Source: JAWPMT01 sp965267435 (lineage in GTDB: Bacteria > Bacteroidota > Bacteroidia > Cytophagales > Cyclobacteriaceae). From it: DNA of 64,000 nucleotides. Location: NCBI GenBank assembly GCA_965267435.1, contig OZ253960.1, positions 3,782,001-3,846,000 on the forward strand, written 5' to 3'. Both the position numbers and the translations under genes were made by a program. Below are positions 25,848 to 33,897 of this stretch, in pieces. The notes beneath the pieces are model-generated. The model searched no databases and was not told where the DNA came from. It worked only from the letters and a program-made list of their open reading frames with translations. Within the stretch, counting starts at the first letter, position 1. Every line of letters begins with the position of its first letter.

Positions 25848-26110
25848 TTTGTGCAAATCTAGCGCCTCTATAATAGCTAAACCCAAAACGCATATCTCAA
25901 ATTGTGCCAAAGGTGAAATACCCCCGTTTCAGAGCGGCCAATGAGGGGAGAGACAGCAACAATAGCCCTATCCACGCCGGCTTTTTGCCGATTCATCAAA
26001 GCACCGGGAATGCTGAGAAGCCCTTGGCGTAACTTGAATTAGTCAAACCGACCACTTACCGTGGTACGTGGGCATACAACTAGCTATTCAGATAACAACT
26101 ATAATCGACT

Positions 26111-26530
26111 ATGAACAGAAAATTCCAAATTCTAAGTACCGCACTTCTTTTCGCGGTAGCACTTGTATTCACTTCATGCGGTGGTGATGAGGAAGACGTG
26201 ATCGTCATCAGCGTGGACAACCTCACAGAAGGCACGTGGTCATTGACCGACGTACAGGTATCGGAGGAAGCGCTGGAGCCATTGGTAGAGGCCTTTTCCC
26301 CTTCGACATTCGTTTTTGACAGCAACAACACCTATAGTTCTGCAATCACTGGCTTTGGTGAAGATGAAGGCACCTGGGCTTTCAGCAACAACCAGTTGAC
26401 ACTTGATGGCGGTACTGAGTTCGAGACTATCTACGAAATTCGCGAGCTGTCCGCTTCAAGAATGATCATGTTCGTCGAAGACGAAGAGGATGGTGTGCTG
26501 GTCAATATCACATGGACCTACGGTCGATAA
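26111..26530 (+). CDS. Small lipoprotein with lipocalin-like fold
   Basis: A 139-residue protein with a lipoprotein signal (lipobox FTSC, Cys23) followed by GGDEED, an acidic stretch right after the cysteine like those that direct lipoproteins to the cell surface in Bacteroidota. The body (GTWSLTDVQVSEEALEP, STFVFDSNNTYSS, GTWAFSNNQLTLDGG) repeats the strand pattern of lipocalin-like domains common in this phylum. The ligand is unknown. A strong terminator follows 18 bp after its stop. Confidence 0.8.
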   Translation: MNRKFQILSTALLFAVALVFTSCGGDEEDVIVISVDNLTEGTWSLTDVQVSEEALEPLVEAFSPSTFVFDSNNTYSSAITGFGEDEGTWAFSNNQLTLDGGTEFETIYEIRELSASRMIMFVEDEEDGVLVNITWTYGR

Positions 26531-26548
26531 TAACTCACCGACCAGAGC

Positions 26549-26580
26549 AAAAAAGCAGAGGCCCGCGCTTCTGCTTTTTT
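26549..26580. terminator. Bidirectional rho-independent terminator
   Basis: A perfect 11-bp inverted repeat (AAAAAAGCAGA / TCTGCTTTTTT) with a 10-base loop, with runs of A and T at its two ends. It ends the small lipoprotein transcript and, on the other strand, can end the AGCS symporter transcript. Confidence 0.85.
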
Positions 26581-26679
26581 TTGTTTTAATAGTTGTGTTG
26601 CCCCTTATTGGTGTAGTCTAAAGTGAATGGGCACGATCATCCGCACCTTGACTTGCGAGACAATTATCAATTCTCAGTT

Positions 26680-28356
26680 TTACTCCGGCGTTTTCTCATC
26701 CGGCCACTCCTTCTTGAAGCCATCCCAGTACGCATTGACGGTCTCTTTCATATCCTTGCGAAGCATCAGGATACCGAAAAGGTTAGGAAGGGTCATCACC
26801 GCGATGGTGATTCCTGACAATGTCCAGATGATCGTAGTATCTGTAAATGCAGCCAGGAAGAAGGCGATGACGTAGACAATGCGATAGTAGACCACCGACT
26901 TGCTACCGAATAGATACGTCATGGCACGGTCTCCATAGTAAGACCAGGAGATCGCCGTACTGAATGCGAAGAGCAGCAGCCCAATGGACACAATGTATTG
27001 ACCCCATGACCCAAACCAACCTCTCTGGAAAGCAATCGCCGTAAGCGGCGCACTGTGCACCAGTGACTTGCCTCTGAAATATACATCCAAATCGTCGGGA
27101 ACTCCATCAGCAATGGTCAACGGCCCATTGAAGAGATTGCCGTCTTCATCATAGACAAGTACATCTTCTGCCAGAGAGCGTGCATGGATCACGGTGAGTC
27201 CCTGAGGCAGTTCGCCATTGCTCACGGTTATCTCTGAGTTGACCGTAGGCAGGAGATCAGTCCCGCTGATGTGTCCATACAGCTGTTGCTTGCCCGCATC
27301 CGTGGCATCGGTGTACACACCGTCTACAATAGACATATCTGTGAACTGGAACTCATTTTGATGCTTTTCATTCCAGACACCTGATGAGAGAAGTACGAGC
27401 CCTGTCACGGTACAGATGACGATCGTATCAATGAATGGCTCCAGGATCGCTACGAGTCCCTCCGACACGGGCTCGTGTGCTTTCGCCGAGGCGTGAGCAA
27501 TCGGGGCGCTACCCTGACCAGCTTCGTTAGAAAACAAGCCACGACCCACACCCTTGCTAAAGGCAAAAGCGATGGACGCGCCCAGGAATCCACCTGAAGC
27601 CGCAGAGCCTGTAAACAGGTCAGCGAAGATAGATACGAAGGAAGGCAGGATATTGCCCAGGTTGGCAAGGATCACCGCAAAGGCGCCGATGAAGTAGATC
27701 ACCGCCATGGACGGCACCAGTTTCTCCGTGACCGCTGCTATACGCTTGATGCCGCCGATGATCACAAATCCGAGCAGTACGGCCAGTACGAGACCAGAAG
27801 CGATCTTGTTGATGCCAAATGTTGCGAAAAGGGAGTTGGCGATACTGTTGACCTGCGGCAAGCTACCAGTGCCGAATGATGACAAAACCGTCGCCACAGC
27901 AAAGATCGCCGCCAGCCAGCCCATGTTGAGCTTGTTTTTCATGTAGTACATCGGACCACCAGCCATCGTGCCATCAGCGGCCTTTTCCCTGTACTTATGT
28001 GAAAGGGTCACCTCCACAAACTTCGTACACATACCTACCGCGGCAGTCGCCAGCATCCAAAATAGGGCCGCAGGACCACCAATATGAACGGCCAAGGCCA
28101 CACCCGCGATATTACCGGTACCCACAGTACCAGAAAGGGCCGTTGCCAATGCCTGAAAGTGCGAGGTATCGCCCTCATCGCCCTCTTTGTCATACTTTCC
28201 TTTGACGACACGAACAGCAAACTTGAAATACCGTACCTGCGGAAACCTCAAGTAAATCGTGAAGAAGAGGCCTGTCCCGAGCAGGGCGTAGGGAAACCAT
28301 GGCGAACTGCCAATGTAGCTGTCAATGAGGGATAGGAAGTCGTTCAGTTGCTGCAT
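26680..28356 (-). CDS. Alanine/glycine:cation symporter family protein (AGCS)
   Basis: A 558-residue membrane protein with the AGCS signature GTVGTGNIAGVALAVHIGGP near residues 75-95, plus the typical helices FVEVTLSHKYREK, GFVIIGGIKRIAAVTEKLVP and RGLFSNEAGQGSAPIAHA (substrate and Na+ site region). It imports alanine or glycine with sodium. An extra segment of roughly 110 hydrophilic residues (about 325-435, from EKHQNEFQFTDM to VYFRGKS) is inserted in a loop between helices, which makes it longer than the typical 450-480 residues. The insertion reads as an extracytoplasmic beta-rich domain. A near-consensus promoter lies 32 bp upstream. Confidence 0.9.
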   Translation of the reverse strand: MQQLNDFLSLIDSYIGSSPWFPYALLGTGLFFTIYLRFPQVRYFKFAVRVVKGKYDKEGDEGDTSHFQALATALSGTVGTGNIAGVALAVHIGGPAALFWMLATAAVGMCTKFVEVTLSHKYREKAADGTMAGGPMYYMKNKLNMGWLAAIFAVATVLSSFGTGSLPQVNSIANSLFATFGINKIASGLVLAVLLGFVIIGGIKRIAAVTEKLVPSMAVIYFIGAFAVILANLGNILPSFVSIFADLFTGSAASGGFLGASIAFAFSKGVGRGLFSNEAGQGSAPIAHASAKAHEPVSEGLVAILEPFIDTIVICTVTGLVLLSSGVWNEKHQNEFQFTDMSIVDGVYTDATDAGKQQLYGHISGTDLLPTVNSEITVSNGELPQGLTVIHARSLAEDVLVYDEDGNLFNGPLTIADGVPDDLDVYFRGKSLVHSAPLTAIAFQRGWFGSWGQYIVSIGLLLFAFSTAISWSYYGDRAMTYLFGSKSVVYYRIVYVIAFFLAAFTDTTIIWTLSGITIAVMTLPNLFGILMLRKDMKETVNAYWDGFKKEWPDEKTPE

Positions 28357-28387
28357 GAGTAGTAGGCTTAGGTTTTTCGCAAAGCGA

Positions 28388-28417
28388 CAAAAATAAAGAT
28401 TATGCGCTCCCCACCAA
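28388..28417 (-). promoter_or_regulatory. Promoter of the AGCS symporter gene
   Basis: On the minus strand TTG (28417-28415), 19 bp, then TATTTTTG (28395-28388). This is an exact fit to the Bacteroidota promoter form TTG-N19-TAnnTTTG. It ends 31 bp before the ATG at 28356. Confidence 0.7.
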
Positions 28418-28479
28418 GTTTTTGAAATATGAGCGGCGCGAGACCTTCACATCATCTAACTTTTCGCGTATTTCACATC

Positions 28480-28890
28480 ATGAGCAAAAGATCCCATCTC
28501 TCCACCGGCGCACCTTGGGAAGCCACCGTGGGTTACTCCCGGGCCATCAAAGTCGGCAACACCATCGAGGTCTCCGGCACTGCGCCCGTCAAAGACGGCA
28601 AACCTTTCCTCGGCACTCCCTATGAGCAAGCCAGGTGCTGCCTCGAGATTATTTCCGAGTCACTCACAAAGCTTGGCAGCGGCCTCGAGGATGTCGTACG
28701 CACCCGCATGTATGTTACGGACATTTCCCACTGGGAGGAGTTTGGTCGCGCCCACGCCGAGTTCCTGGGTGACATCCGCCCTGCCACGTCCATGGTCGAG
28801 GTATCGCGGCTTATTGACGATGGCTTATTGATCGAGATAGAAGCGACCGCCGTCATCGAAGGCAATATCATCTCCAATTACCTGAGCTAG
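28480..28890 (+). CDS. RidA family protein (YjgF/YER057c/UK114)
   Basis: A 136-residue protein of the RidA family, which forms trimers and hydrolyses reactive enamine/imine intermediates. Seen directly: APWEATVGYSRAIKVGNTIEVSGTAP at the start, the conserved VVRTRMYVTDISHW near residue 70 with the catalytic-site Arg, and RPATSMVEVSRLIDDGLLIEIEATAVI at the end, where RidA proper has its substrate-binding Glu. The length matches the family. The ATG at 28480 is used; an upstream in-frame ATG adds 17 residues that match nothing. It is a stand-alone gene. Confidence 0.9.
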   Translation: MSKRSHLSTGAPWEATVGYSRAIKVGNTIEVSGTAPVKDGKPFLGTPYEQARCCLEIISESLTKLGSGLEDVVRTRMYVTDISHWEEFGRAHAEFLGDIRPATSMVEVSRLIDDGLLIEIEATAVIEGNIISNYLS

Positions 28891-29416
28891 GAGAGAGCAG
28901 TCAGACCTCCGCCTCCACTGACATTCCGGTGCTCCGCTGTATCTCAGCCCCGCAGGCTCCCGCAGCAATGCTATTTAGTAAAGAGAATTAATGTAGCCTT
29001 CCTGAAAAACAAGGTCATTTTGACGTCAGGAAAAATCTATTGTCGATGCTAGATAAATTGTCGATTTGTGTCAATAGATCCCTCCTTCGTCGGGATGACG
29101 TTGGGAAGGATTGTTTTTCAGGAAGGCTTTATGCGGCCTCACAACCTTAACTTCAATCGCATTGCCGGCCGCAGTGTCGGGATCCCAATAGGGACGCACA
29201 ACATGTGCATAGAGTTGGAGGAATCCCGCCGCCAAGCTGGATGCCGCTTCGCCCCGGTCTATTTTGCCAGGGCCTGTGGCTTCGAAACAAAAGGAATGAG
29301 ATGTCGATAGGCAAAGTCGGACACGCCGGAAGCCCGGCACAATACCCCGCACAGAAGACTCACACTCAATACTCACACTTGTCCGCCGTAGCCGCCAGGC
29401 GAAGGCGGACCCACAC
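28891..29416. other. Repeat-bearing intergenic region between ridA-like gene and rarA
   Basis: About 526 bp without a supported gene. It holds a MITE-like inverted-repeat element (28995-29128) and a 30-bp palindrome flanked by direct repeats (29361-29431). Between them, 29129-29360 shows no codon structure or family resemblance that I can recognise. Confidence 0.5.
28995..29128. repeat. MITE-like inverted-repeat element, copy 2 of the CGTCAT...ATCT family
   Basis: The ends are a perfect 18-bp inverted repeat (28995-29012 and 29111-29128; AGCCTTCCTGAAAAACAA). Inside are further inverted segments, including ATCTATTG (29035-29042) with CAATAGAT (29072-29079), and arms carrying GTCATnnnGACG and AAGGAGGGATCT. 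These inner arms match the pattern of the repeat at 954-1040. The element is 134 bp long and codes for nothing. Confidence 0.65.
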
Positions 29417-29431
29417 TCAATATCCATACTT
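29361..29431. repeat. 30-bp palindrome flanked by direct repeats, at the 3' end of rarA
   Basis: The core at 29381-29410 folds as GTCCGCC-gta-GCC-gcca-GGC-gaa-GGCGGAC. It is bounded by direct repeats at 29361-29380 and 29412-29431 (identical in the first 11 bases CACACTCAATA and at 17 of 20 overall). The right repeat includes the rarA stop codon. The palindrome type resembles abundant GTCCGCC...GGCGGAC intergenic repeats of many uncultured bacteria. Confidence 0.6.
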
Positions 29432-30685
29432 CTCCTTCCAACGTGCTCGGAGAAACTTGCGCAGCTCCTCCTCCCGAGCATTCTGCCCGGGGTCGTAGTA
29501 CTTTGTATTCGCAATCTCTTCTGGTAGGAACTCCATCATAGCAAAGTTCCCGGGGTGGTCGTGGGCATACTGGTATCCCTTACCATAGCCCGATTCCTTC
29601 ATCAGCTTCGTCGGGGCATTGCGAATAGCCATCGGGACAGGCAGGTCGCCAGACTTTGACACTTCCGCTTGCGCCTTATTAATCGCCATGTAGCTGGCAT
29701 TGCTCTTGGGCGAGCTCGCCAGATAGGTCGTACACTGACTGAGGATGATCCTACTCTCCGGGTAGCCAATCATGTTGACCGCCTGAAAGGCATTAGTGGC
29801 CAGAACCAGCGCCGTGGGATTGGCATTGCCGATGTCCTCTGAAGCGAGGATCACCAACCGCCGTGCAATGAACTTCACATCCTCACCCCCCTCGATCATG
29901 CGCGCTAGGTAGTACACCGCCGCATTGGGGTCGCTGCCGCGAATGGATTTGATAAATGCGGAGATAACATCGTAGTGCATCTCACCCTTCTTGTCATAAA
30001 GGACCGTCTTGCGTTGGGCGACATCGATGACCGCCTCGTTGAGGATGACCTTTTCCTCCTCCTCAATATTCTTGATCACCAGTTCGAGCAGGTTAAGCAC
30101 CTTACGGGCGTCTCCACCCGAAAGGTTGAAGAGTGCTTCCGTCTCCTTCAGTGTGACGTCCAGCTTTTTGAGATCATGGTCCGTGGTCAACGCGTGCTCA
30201 ACGATCTCCTGTAGATGCTTTTTCTCCAGGTGGTTGAGTGTATACACCTGGCACCTTGATAGCAAGGCAGAGTTGACCTCGAAACTCGGGTTTTCCGTAG
30301 TCGCTCCTATGAGGGTGATCGCTCCCTTCTCGACAGCACCCAGGAGCGCATCCTGCTGGGCCTTGTTGAAGCGATGGATCTCGTCGATGAAGAGGATGGT
30401 CTTGCTACCAGGCCTGGCCTTGGCAATGACCTCGCGCACCTCCTTCACACCCGCACTGATAGCGCTAAGCGTATGGAAGGCCATCTTCACCTCATTGGCC
30501 ACGATGTTGGCTATTGTGGTCTTTCCCGTTCCCGGTGGGCCCCATAAGATCATCGACGGTATCCGCCCCGCCTTTATCGACCTTCGCAGGATCCCATTCG
30601 CGCCCACGAGATGCTCCTGCCCTACCAGATCATCGAGTGAAGTGGGACGCATTCGTTCAGCAAGGGGAGCAGTGGATTGAAACAT
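29417..30685 (-). CDS. rarA: Replication-associated recombination protein A, AAA+ ATPase
   Basis: A 422-residue clamp-loader-like ATPase of the RarA/MgsA/WRNIP1 family, which acts at stalled replication forks. It opens with PLAERMRPTSLDDLVGQEHLVG and carries Walker A GPPGTGKT (about residues 50-57), Walker B LFIDEIHRFNKAQQD (about 100), sensor 1 LIGATTENPSFEVN and the Arg finger segment SALLSRCQVY. The C-terminal tetramerisation domain contains SDPNAAVYYLARMIEGGED and ALVLATNAFQAVNMIGYPE. Length and order are as in other bacteria. Its stop codon lies inside a direct repeat linked to a palindrome, and its start lies 4 bp from the octamer array of cassette A. Confidence 0.95.
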   Translation of the reverse strand: MFQSTAPLAERMRPTSLDDLVGQEHLVGANGILRRSIKAGRIPSMILWGPPGTGKTTIANIVANEVKMAFHTLSAISAGVKEVREVIAKARPGSKTILFIDEIHRFNKAQQDALLGAVEKGAITLIGATTENPSFEVNSALLSRCQVYTLNHLEKKHLQEIVEHALTTDHDLKKLDVTLKETEALFNLSGGDARKVLNLLELVIKNIEEEEKVILNEAVIDVAQRKTVLYDKKGEMHYDVISAFIKSIRGSDPNAAVYYLARMIEGGEDVKFIARRLVILASEDIGNANPTALVLATNAFQAVNMIGYPESRIILSQCTTYLASSPKSNASYMAINKAQAEVSKSGDLPVPMAIRNAPTKLMKESGYGKGYQYAHDHPGNFAMMEFLPEEIANTKYYDPGQNAREEELRKFLRARWKEKYGY

Positions 30686-30689
30686 CTTT

Positions 30690-30726
30690 GAGTTGAGGGG
30701 TTGAGAAGTTGAACAGTTGAAAAGTT
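30690..30726. repeat. Octamer array, left arm of cassette A
   Basis: Tandem 8-bp units of the form GTTGARNN (GTTGAGGG, GTTGAGAA, GTTGAACA, GTTGAAAA). They lie just upstream of the rarA start codon, so they also form the rarA leader. Confidence 0.7.
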
Positions 30727-30728
30727 AT

Positions 30729-31082
30729 CTAATTCCTGGCTGATCGATACAGGGCATTTAACATACGACTAATCTCGTCGATACGTTCCCTTAAGTGCTT
30801 CAGTTCGTCCCCATCGAGATATTCAAGATCCACAGCCAAAATCAATTGGTTGAGTAACTCCATCAAACTCCCATAGGCAATCTCATAGAATCGAGACTGA
30901 TCTTTGCCGCTTAGTCTCGTTGCACCTTCCGCGATGTTGCTGGAGACGGAAATAATTGCTCTTCTCAATTGGCTCGTCAAACCATAGCGCTCGTCATCGG
31001 GAAGCATCTTCGTAGTCAGGTATACTTCCTTTGTCAGTTCACGAGCCTTCTTCCAGACCTCTAACTTCTCAAACGCATGCAT
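30729..31082 (-). CDS. Four helix bundle protein (23S rRNA intervening-sequence family), copy A
   Basis: A 117-residue all-helical protein. The family pattern is evident: FEKLEVWKKARELTKEVY at the start, LPDDERYGLTSQLRRAIISV near residues 30-50, SSNIAEGATR, the conserved RFYEIAYGSLMELLNQLILA near 68-87, and a final helix ISRMLNALYRS. This family (PF05635 type) includes S23 proteins encoded in 23S rRNA intervening sequences and the Avd accessory protein of diversity-generating retroelements. No reverse transcriptase or rRNA is nearby. It is about 70% identical by eye to copy B at 34168. Inverted octamer arrays flank it. Confidence 0.9.
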   Translation of the reverse strand: MHAFEKLEVWKKARELTKEVYLTTKMLPDDERYGLTSQLRRAIISVSSNIAEGATRLSGKDQSRFYEIAYGSLMELLNQLILAVDLEYLDGDELKHLRERIDEISRMLNALYRSARN

Positions 31083-31113
31083 CTCATTCTAAGATCTTAC
31101 AAGGCCACAAACC

Positions 31114-31176
31114 ATTCAACTTCTCAACTATTCAACTCCTCAACTTCTAAACTCTCAACCTTCTCCACTCTCAACT
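31114..31176. repeat. Octamer array, right arm of cassette A
   Basis: Tandem 8-bp units on the plus strand such as ATTCAACT, TCTCAACT, ATTCAACT and CCTCAACT, degrading to the right. They are complementary to the left arm. The last unit supplies the stop codon of the next gene (AGT TGA on the minus strand). Confidence 0.7.
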
Positions 31177-31599
31177 CATCCCCAAATTCCCCGTCGCGTA
31201 CTTGAGTGCGTAGACGAAGTGGTAGATGCGCCAGCCGTGCTCGAGACGCTTGAGTTTGAAGTCATACGTACCGACAAATTCCCGGGTAGTGCCTTGTGTG
31301 GCGGACTCCTTGTAGTGGGTCGCGGTGGCGTAGCAGAAGGCCTCCGCTTCTCCGTCAGCGCTCAGCTTGACGAGGTGGTTACCAGATAGGTGATTGACAG
31401 CATCCAGGCCTTTGAAGCCTTCCTTCCACATGGCGGCGATGGCTTGTGGCGTGGTATCCATCGGCTCCCCTCCCATGGAGGACATGTCCAGAAAGACTTC
31501 CGACGCGAAAACCTCGTCTTCCAGCTTGTCCCACTCCTGGTAGTCGGTGTAGATAAATAGTTTAGTAACGATTTCCTTGATTGCCTCTCTTTCAGTCAT
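31171..31599 (-). CDS. Nuclear transport factor 2 / SnoaL-like family protein
   Basis: A 142-residue protein with the cone-shaped NTF2-like pattern. It has an N-terminal helix EREAIKEIVTKLFIYTDYQEWDKLEDEVFASEVFLDM, a middle HLSGNHLVKL strand, FCYATATHYKE, a central REFVGTYDFKLKRLEHGWRIYHFVYAL and a short tail. Such folds serve as small enzymes or binding proteins; the substrate cannot be deduced. Its last codons run into the octamer array of cassette A, where AGTTGA provides Ser and stop. The original C-terminus may therefore have been changed by insertion. Confidence 0.8.
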   Translation of the reverse strand: MTEREAIKEIVTKLFIYTDYQEWDKLEDEVFASEVFLDMSSMGGEPMDTTPQAIAAMWKEGFKGLDAVNHLSGNHLVKLSADGEAEAFCYATATHYKESATQGTTREFVGTYDFKLKRLEHGWRIYHFVYALKYATGNLGMS

Positions 31600-31703
31600 C
31601 GGTCCTAGCTTTTTTGTTAAAGACCAATTTCGACCATAACTATCAAAGAAGAAAGTGCCAAAGTCCTATTCGAAAGGTGACTCTCGTCATAAGGAAATGC
31701 GTA

Positions 31704-32702
31704 CTAGCGGACCCTTACCACGACATTGCCGCGCTTGTGGCCTTTGTCCACATACTGGTGGGCCTTCACGATGTCCTGCAGGGCATATTCCCTATCGATA
31801 AAGGGCTTGATGACGCCTTTCGAAGCCAGACACGCGAGGTACTCGAGGTCTTCACTCCGCTTAGAGATGTTCTCCCCCATAATGAGATTAATCCCGGCTT
31901 GGCGGGCTCTCCAGTGGTCCCGGGGGCTGGCAAAAGGATCCGTGACATTCAGATAATACCCTCCTTCCTCAATGTAGGAATAGGCTTCGCGAAAGGACCA
32001 ATGATCTACGGCGGCCATGACGACATCGTAGCTTCCGAGTCGCTCCTGCCATCCAGCTTCCGTGTAGTCAATGGCGTGAGTGGCGCCGATTGACTTCACC
32101 ATATCGATATTTGGGCCACTGCAGACGGCTGTCACCTCGGCGCCGATGTATTTGCCTATTTGGATGGCATAGGTACCGACGCTTCCCGATGCTCCGTAGA
32201 TCAGCAGCCGCTGCCCCGGGCCTACAAGTGCCTTACGCAGGTAGTGCAGGGCAGTTCGCGCGCCAACAGGCATAGCCGCTGCTTCTTCGTAGGTGATCTC
32301 ATCGGGCTTTTGTGCTATCGTGCCATATTGAGAGAGCCGGGCATAGCCAGCATAGCCACCAAAGTTTTCGAGTGTGGCTGCAAAAACTGCCTGCCCCACC
32401 TGCCACTTGGTCACCTCGGCACCCACCGCGACGACATCTCCCGCCAGCTCCGCTCCGAGTATTGACTGGCGAGGCCGGAAGACACCCAAGGCCAGACGAG
32501 CCGGCAGCCACACACTTTTTGGGATCGTGAAACTGCGAATACGAAAATCAGCCGCTGTTACGGTCGTGGCGTGCACCCTTACAAGTACGTCCTTCGGCCC
32601 GATCTGAGGAGTGGATACCTCTGTATATTTCAAAACTTCAGGGCTGCCGTATGCCTCGCAGATGACAGCAGACATATTGGAGGGAGTGGTAATCGTGGCC
32701 AT
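31704..32702 (-). CDS. Zinc-independent medium-chain dehydrogenase (quinone oxidoreductase-like)
   Basis: A 332-residue MDR-superfamily enzyme. The N-terminal catalytic domain starts AVICEAYGSPEVLKYTEVSTPQIGPKDVLVRV, the conserved substrate segment is LGAELAGDVVAVG, and the nucleotide-binding motif LLIYGASGSVGTYAIQIGKYIGAEVTAV lies near residue 155. The cysteines and histidines that bind catalytic zinc in alcohol dehydrogenases are absent, so it is probably an NADPH-dependent reductase of enones or quinones. It is 4 bp from a small gene upstream, in a run with the AraC regulator, which suggests regulated detoxification. Confidence 0.88.
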   Translation of the reverse strand: MATITTPSNMSAVICEAYGSPEVLKYTEVSTPQIGPKDVLVRVHATTVTAADFRIRSFTIPKSVWLPARLALGVFRPRQSILGAELAGDVVAVGAEVTKWQVGQAVFAATLENFGGYAGYARLSQYGTIAQKPDEITYEEAAAMPVGARTALHYLRKALVGPGQRLLIYGASGSVGTYAIQIGKYIGAEVTAVCSGPNIDMVKSIGATHAIDYTEAGWQERLGSYDVVMAAVDHWSFREAYSYIEEGGYYLNVTDPFASPRDHWRARQAGINLIMGENISKRSEDLEYLACLASKGVIKPFIDREYALQDIVKAHQYVDKGHKRGNVVVRVR

Positions 32703-32706
32703 AGTC

Positions 32707-32925
32707 TCAATAAGTCAATTCTTCACATTGATAGTTGATCTGCTGGACGAGTGTGATCACGTGATCGTAGGAGAGGTCCTCTGCGGCTTCGATGCGAAGC
32801 ACTTTGTCGCAATCCTCCCTATCGACTGTCCATTGATAGATAGATGGATGCCGGTCGAAAAGTGACCTCACCTGTTCCTCGTCTTTATGGTTGTTGATGT
32901 TCGTCTTGAGTACAAGGATTCTCAT
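32707..32925 (-). CDS. Small ferredoxin-fold (HMA-like) protein without metal cysteines
   Basis: A 72-residue protein reading MRILVLKTNINNHKDEEQV...TVDREDCDKVLRIEA...HVITLVQQINYQCEELTY. The beta-alpha-beta-beta-alpha-beta pattern resembles heavy-metal-associated domains, but the CxxC metal motif is missing. Such cysteine-less versions recur in Bacteroidota. It lies 4 bp upstream of the oxidoreductase gene on the same strand and downstream of the AraC gene, so the three are probably one transcript. The function is unknown. Confidence 0.7.
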   Translation of the reverse strand: MRILVLKTNINNHKDEEQVRSLFDRHPSIYQWTVDREDCDKVLRIEAAEDLSYDHVITLVQQINYQCEELTY

Positions 32926-33036
32926 GTCTATTGAGTCGTTTCGTTCTTATACGAGCAAAGTTGCCGATGCAACTACAGTTGCAGTTGATTGAGAGGTCAG
33001 GATACTTGACTAAAAAGTCAATTCGGTTAAAAAGCG

Positions 33037-33897
33037 TCAGGCGGCAGTCTCAGGCACATGCTTGCGCCTGTATTCGGATGGGGTCATATCGAACTTCTCC
33101 CGGAATGCCCGGGACAGATGTGCCGGACTCGTAAACCCGCACTTGTAGCCTATTTCGCTCACATTCATATCGGACATTTTGAGCAAGTCGGCGATCTTTT
33201 CTACCCGCTTCTCCATGATGTACGATGCCGGTGTAGTGCCATAGAGTTTTTTGAACTCCGTTTTAAAAGACGTTAGGCTATGTCCCGTCATTCCAGCGAG
33301 GCGTGGCAGGCTGAAGGGCTCACAGATATTGGCATCTATGATCTCCCGGAAAGTGAAGCTTCGCTCCGAAAACAGGCTACGGACGATTTGCTGCACGTAG
33401 GAGGAAGAATCCGTCTGCAGCAGCAAGAGAATGATCTCTTTCAGCTTGAGCACCAGAATATCCTCCGTGGCAGCTGCAGGATACCGGAATAGGTGAACAA
33501 GCCCCTGGCAGTATTGCCTGATAAGCATCGACGCTGACTCCTGCACCAGGTATCGGACGACAGGAGTCTCCAGTTCAGACCATTGCGGCGGCTTGCTCTC
33601 TTCATAGATCCTGAGAAGGGTCTCTTTGCGGAAGTGGACGACGATCGTGCTGACCATGCCCTCCTCTTCCTTGTGCGTGGAGATCATGTCCTGCATCGCA
33701 TAGCCACAGAGGGACAGAATCATCTTGCCGGCTTCGGCACGAATGTCCTCGGCGAGGATATGATCATCCCCATCGACGATGTAGGCAAAGCAGGCATCCG
33801 AAGGTATGGGAGGCGTTTCCTTGTTGGGGGTCTTCAGCGTAACCCAAGTGAAGGCAGGAGAGCCATACAGATCCAGTGTTTTGTGGTCCAGTATCAT
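33037..33897 (-). CDS. AraC family transcriptional regulator
   Basis: A 286-residue regulator. The N-terminal half (about residues 1-165) is a cupin-like ligand-binding domain (FAYIVDGDDHILAEDIRAEAGKMILSLCGYAMQD). The C-terminal 100 residues hold two HTH motifs, with FSLPRLAGMTGHSLTSFKTEFKKLYGTTPASYI and the diagnostic SEIGYKCGFTSPAHLSRAFREKFDMTPSEYR. It probably activates the small-protein/oxidoreductase genes just downstream. The start at 33897 is supported by good sequence up to the first residue. The octamer array of cassette B begins about 80 bp upstream and may affect its promoter. Confidence 0.9.
   Translation of the reverse strand: MILDHKTLDLYGSPAFTWVTLKTPNKETPPIPSDACFAYIVDGDDHILAEDIRAEAGKMILSLCGYAMQDMISTHKEEEGMVSTIVVHFRKETLLRIYEESKPPQWSELETPVVRYLVQESASMLIRQYCQGLVHLFRYPAAATEDILVLKLKEIILLLLQTDSSSYVQQIVRSLFSERSFTFREIIDANICEPFSLPRLAGMTGHSLTSFKTEFKKLYGTTPASYIMEKRVEKIADLLKMSDMNVSEIGYKCGFTSPAHLSRAFREKFDMTPSEYRRKHVPETAA

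Larger units (their letters stand above)
30690..31138 (-). mobile_element. IVS-like cassette A: four-helix-bundle gene between inverted octamer arrays
   Basis: The bounding arms 30690-30713 and 31115-31138 are inverted copies (21 of 24 positions, with GTTGAGAAGTTGAA / TTCAACTTCTCAAC perfect over 14 bp). Between them lies a single gene of the 23S rRNA intervening-sequence protein family. Cassette B at 34096-34550 has the same build and almost the same length (455 against 449 bp). Calling it mobile is an inference from the duplicated architecture and from the way it abuts neighbouring genes on both sides. Confidence 0.45.

Noticed and set aside
29071..29514. Open frames across the gap before rarA
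   Set aside because: They cross the MITE-like element and the palindrome, and their residue composition reflects repeats, not a protein family.
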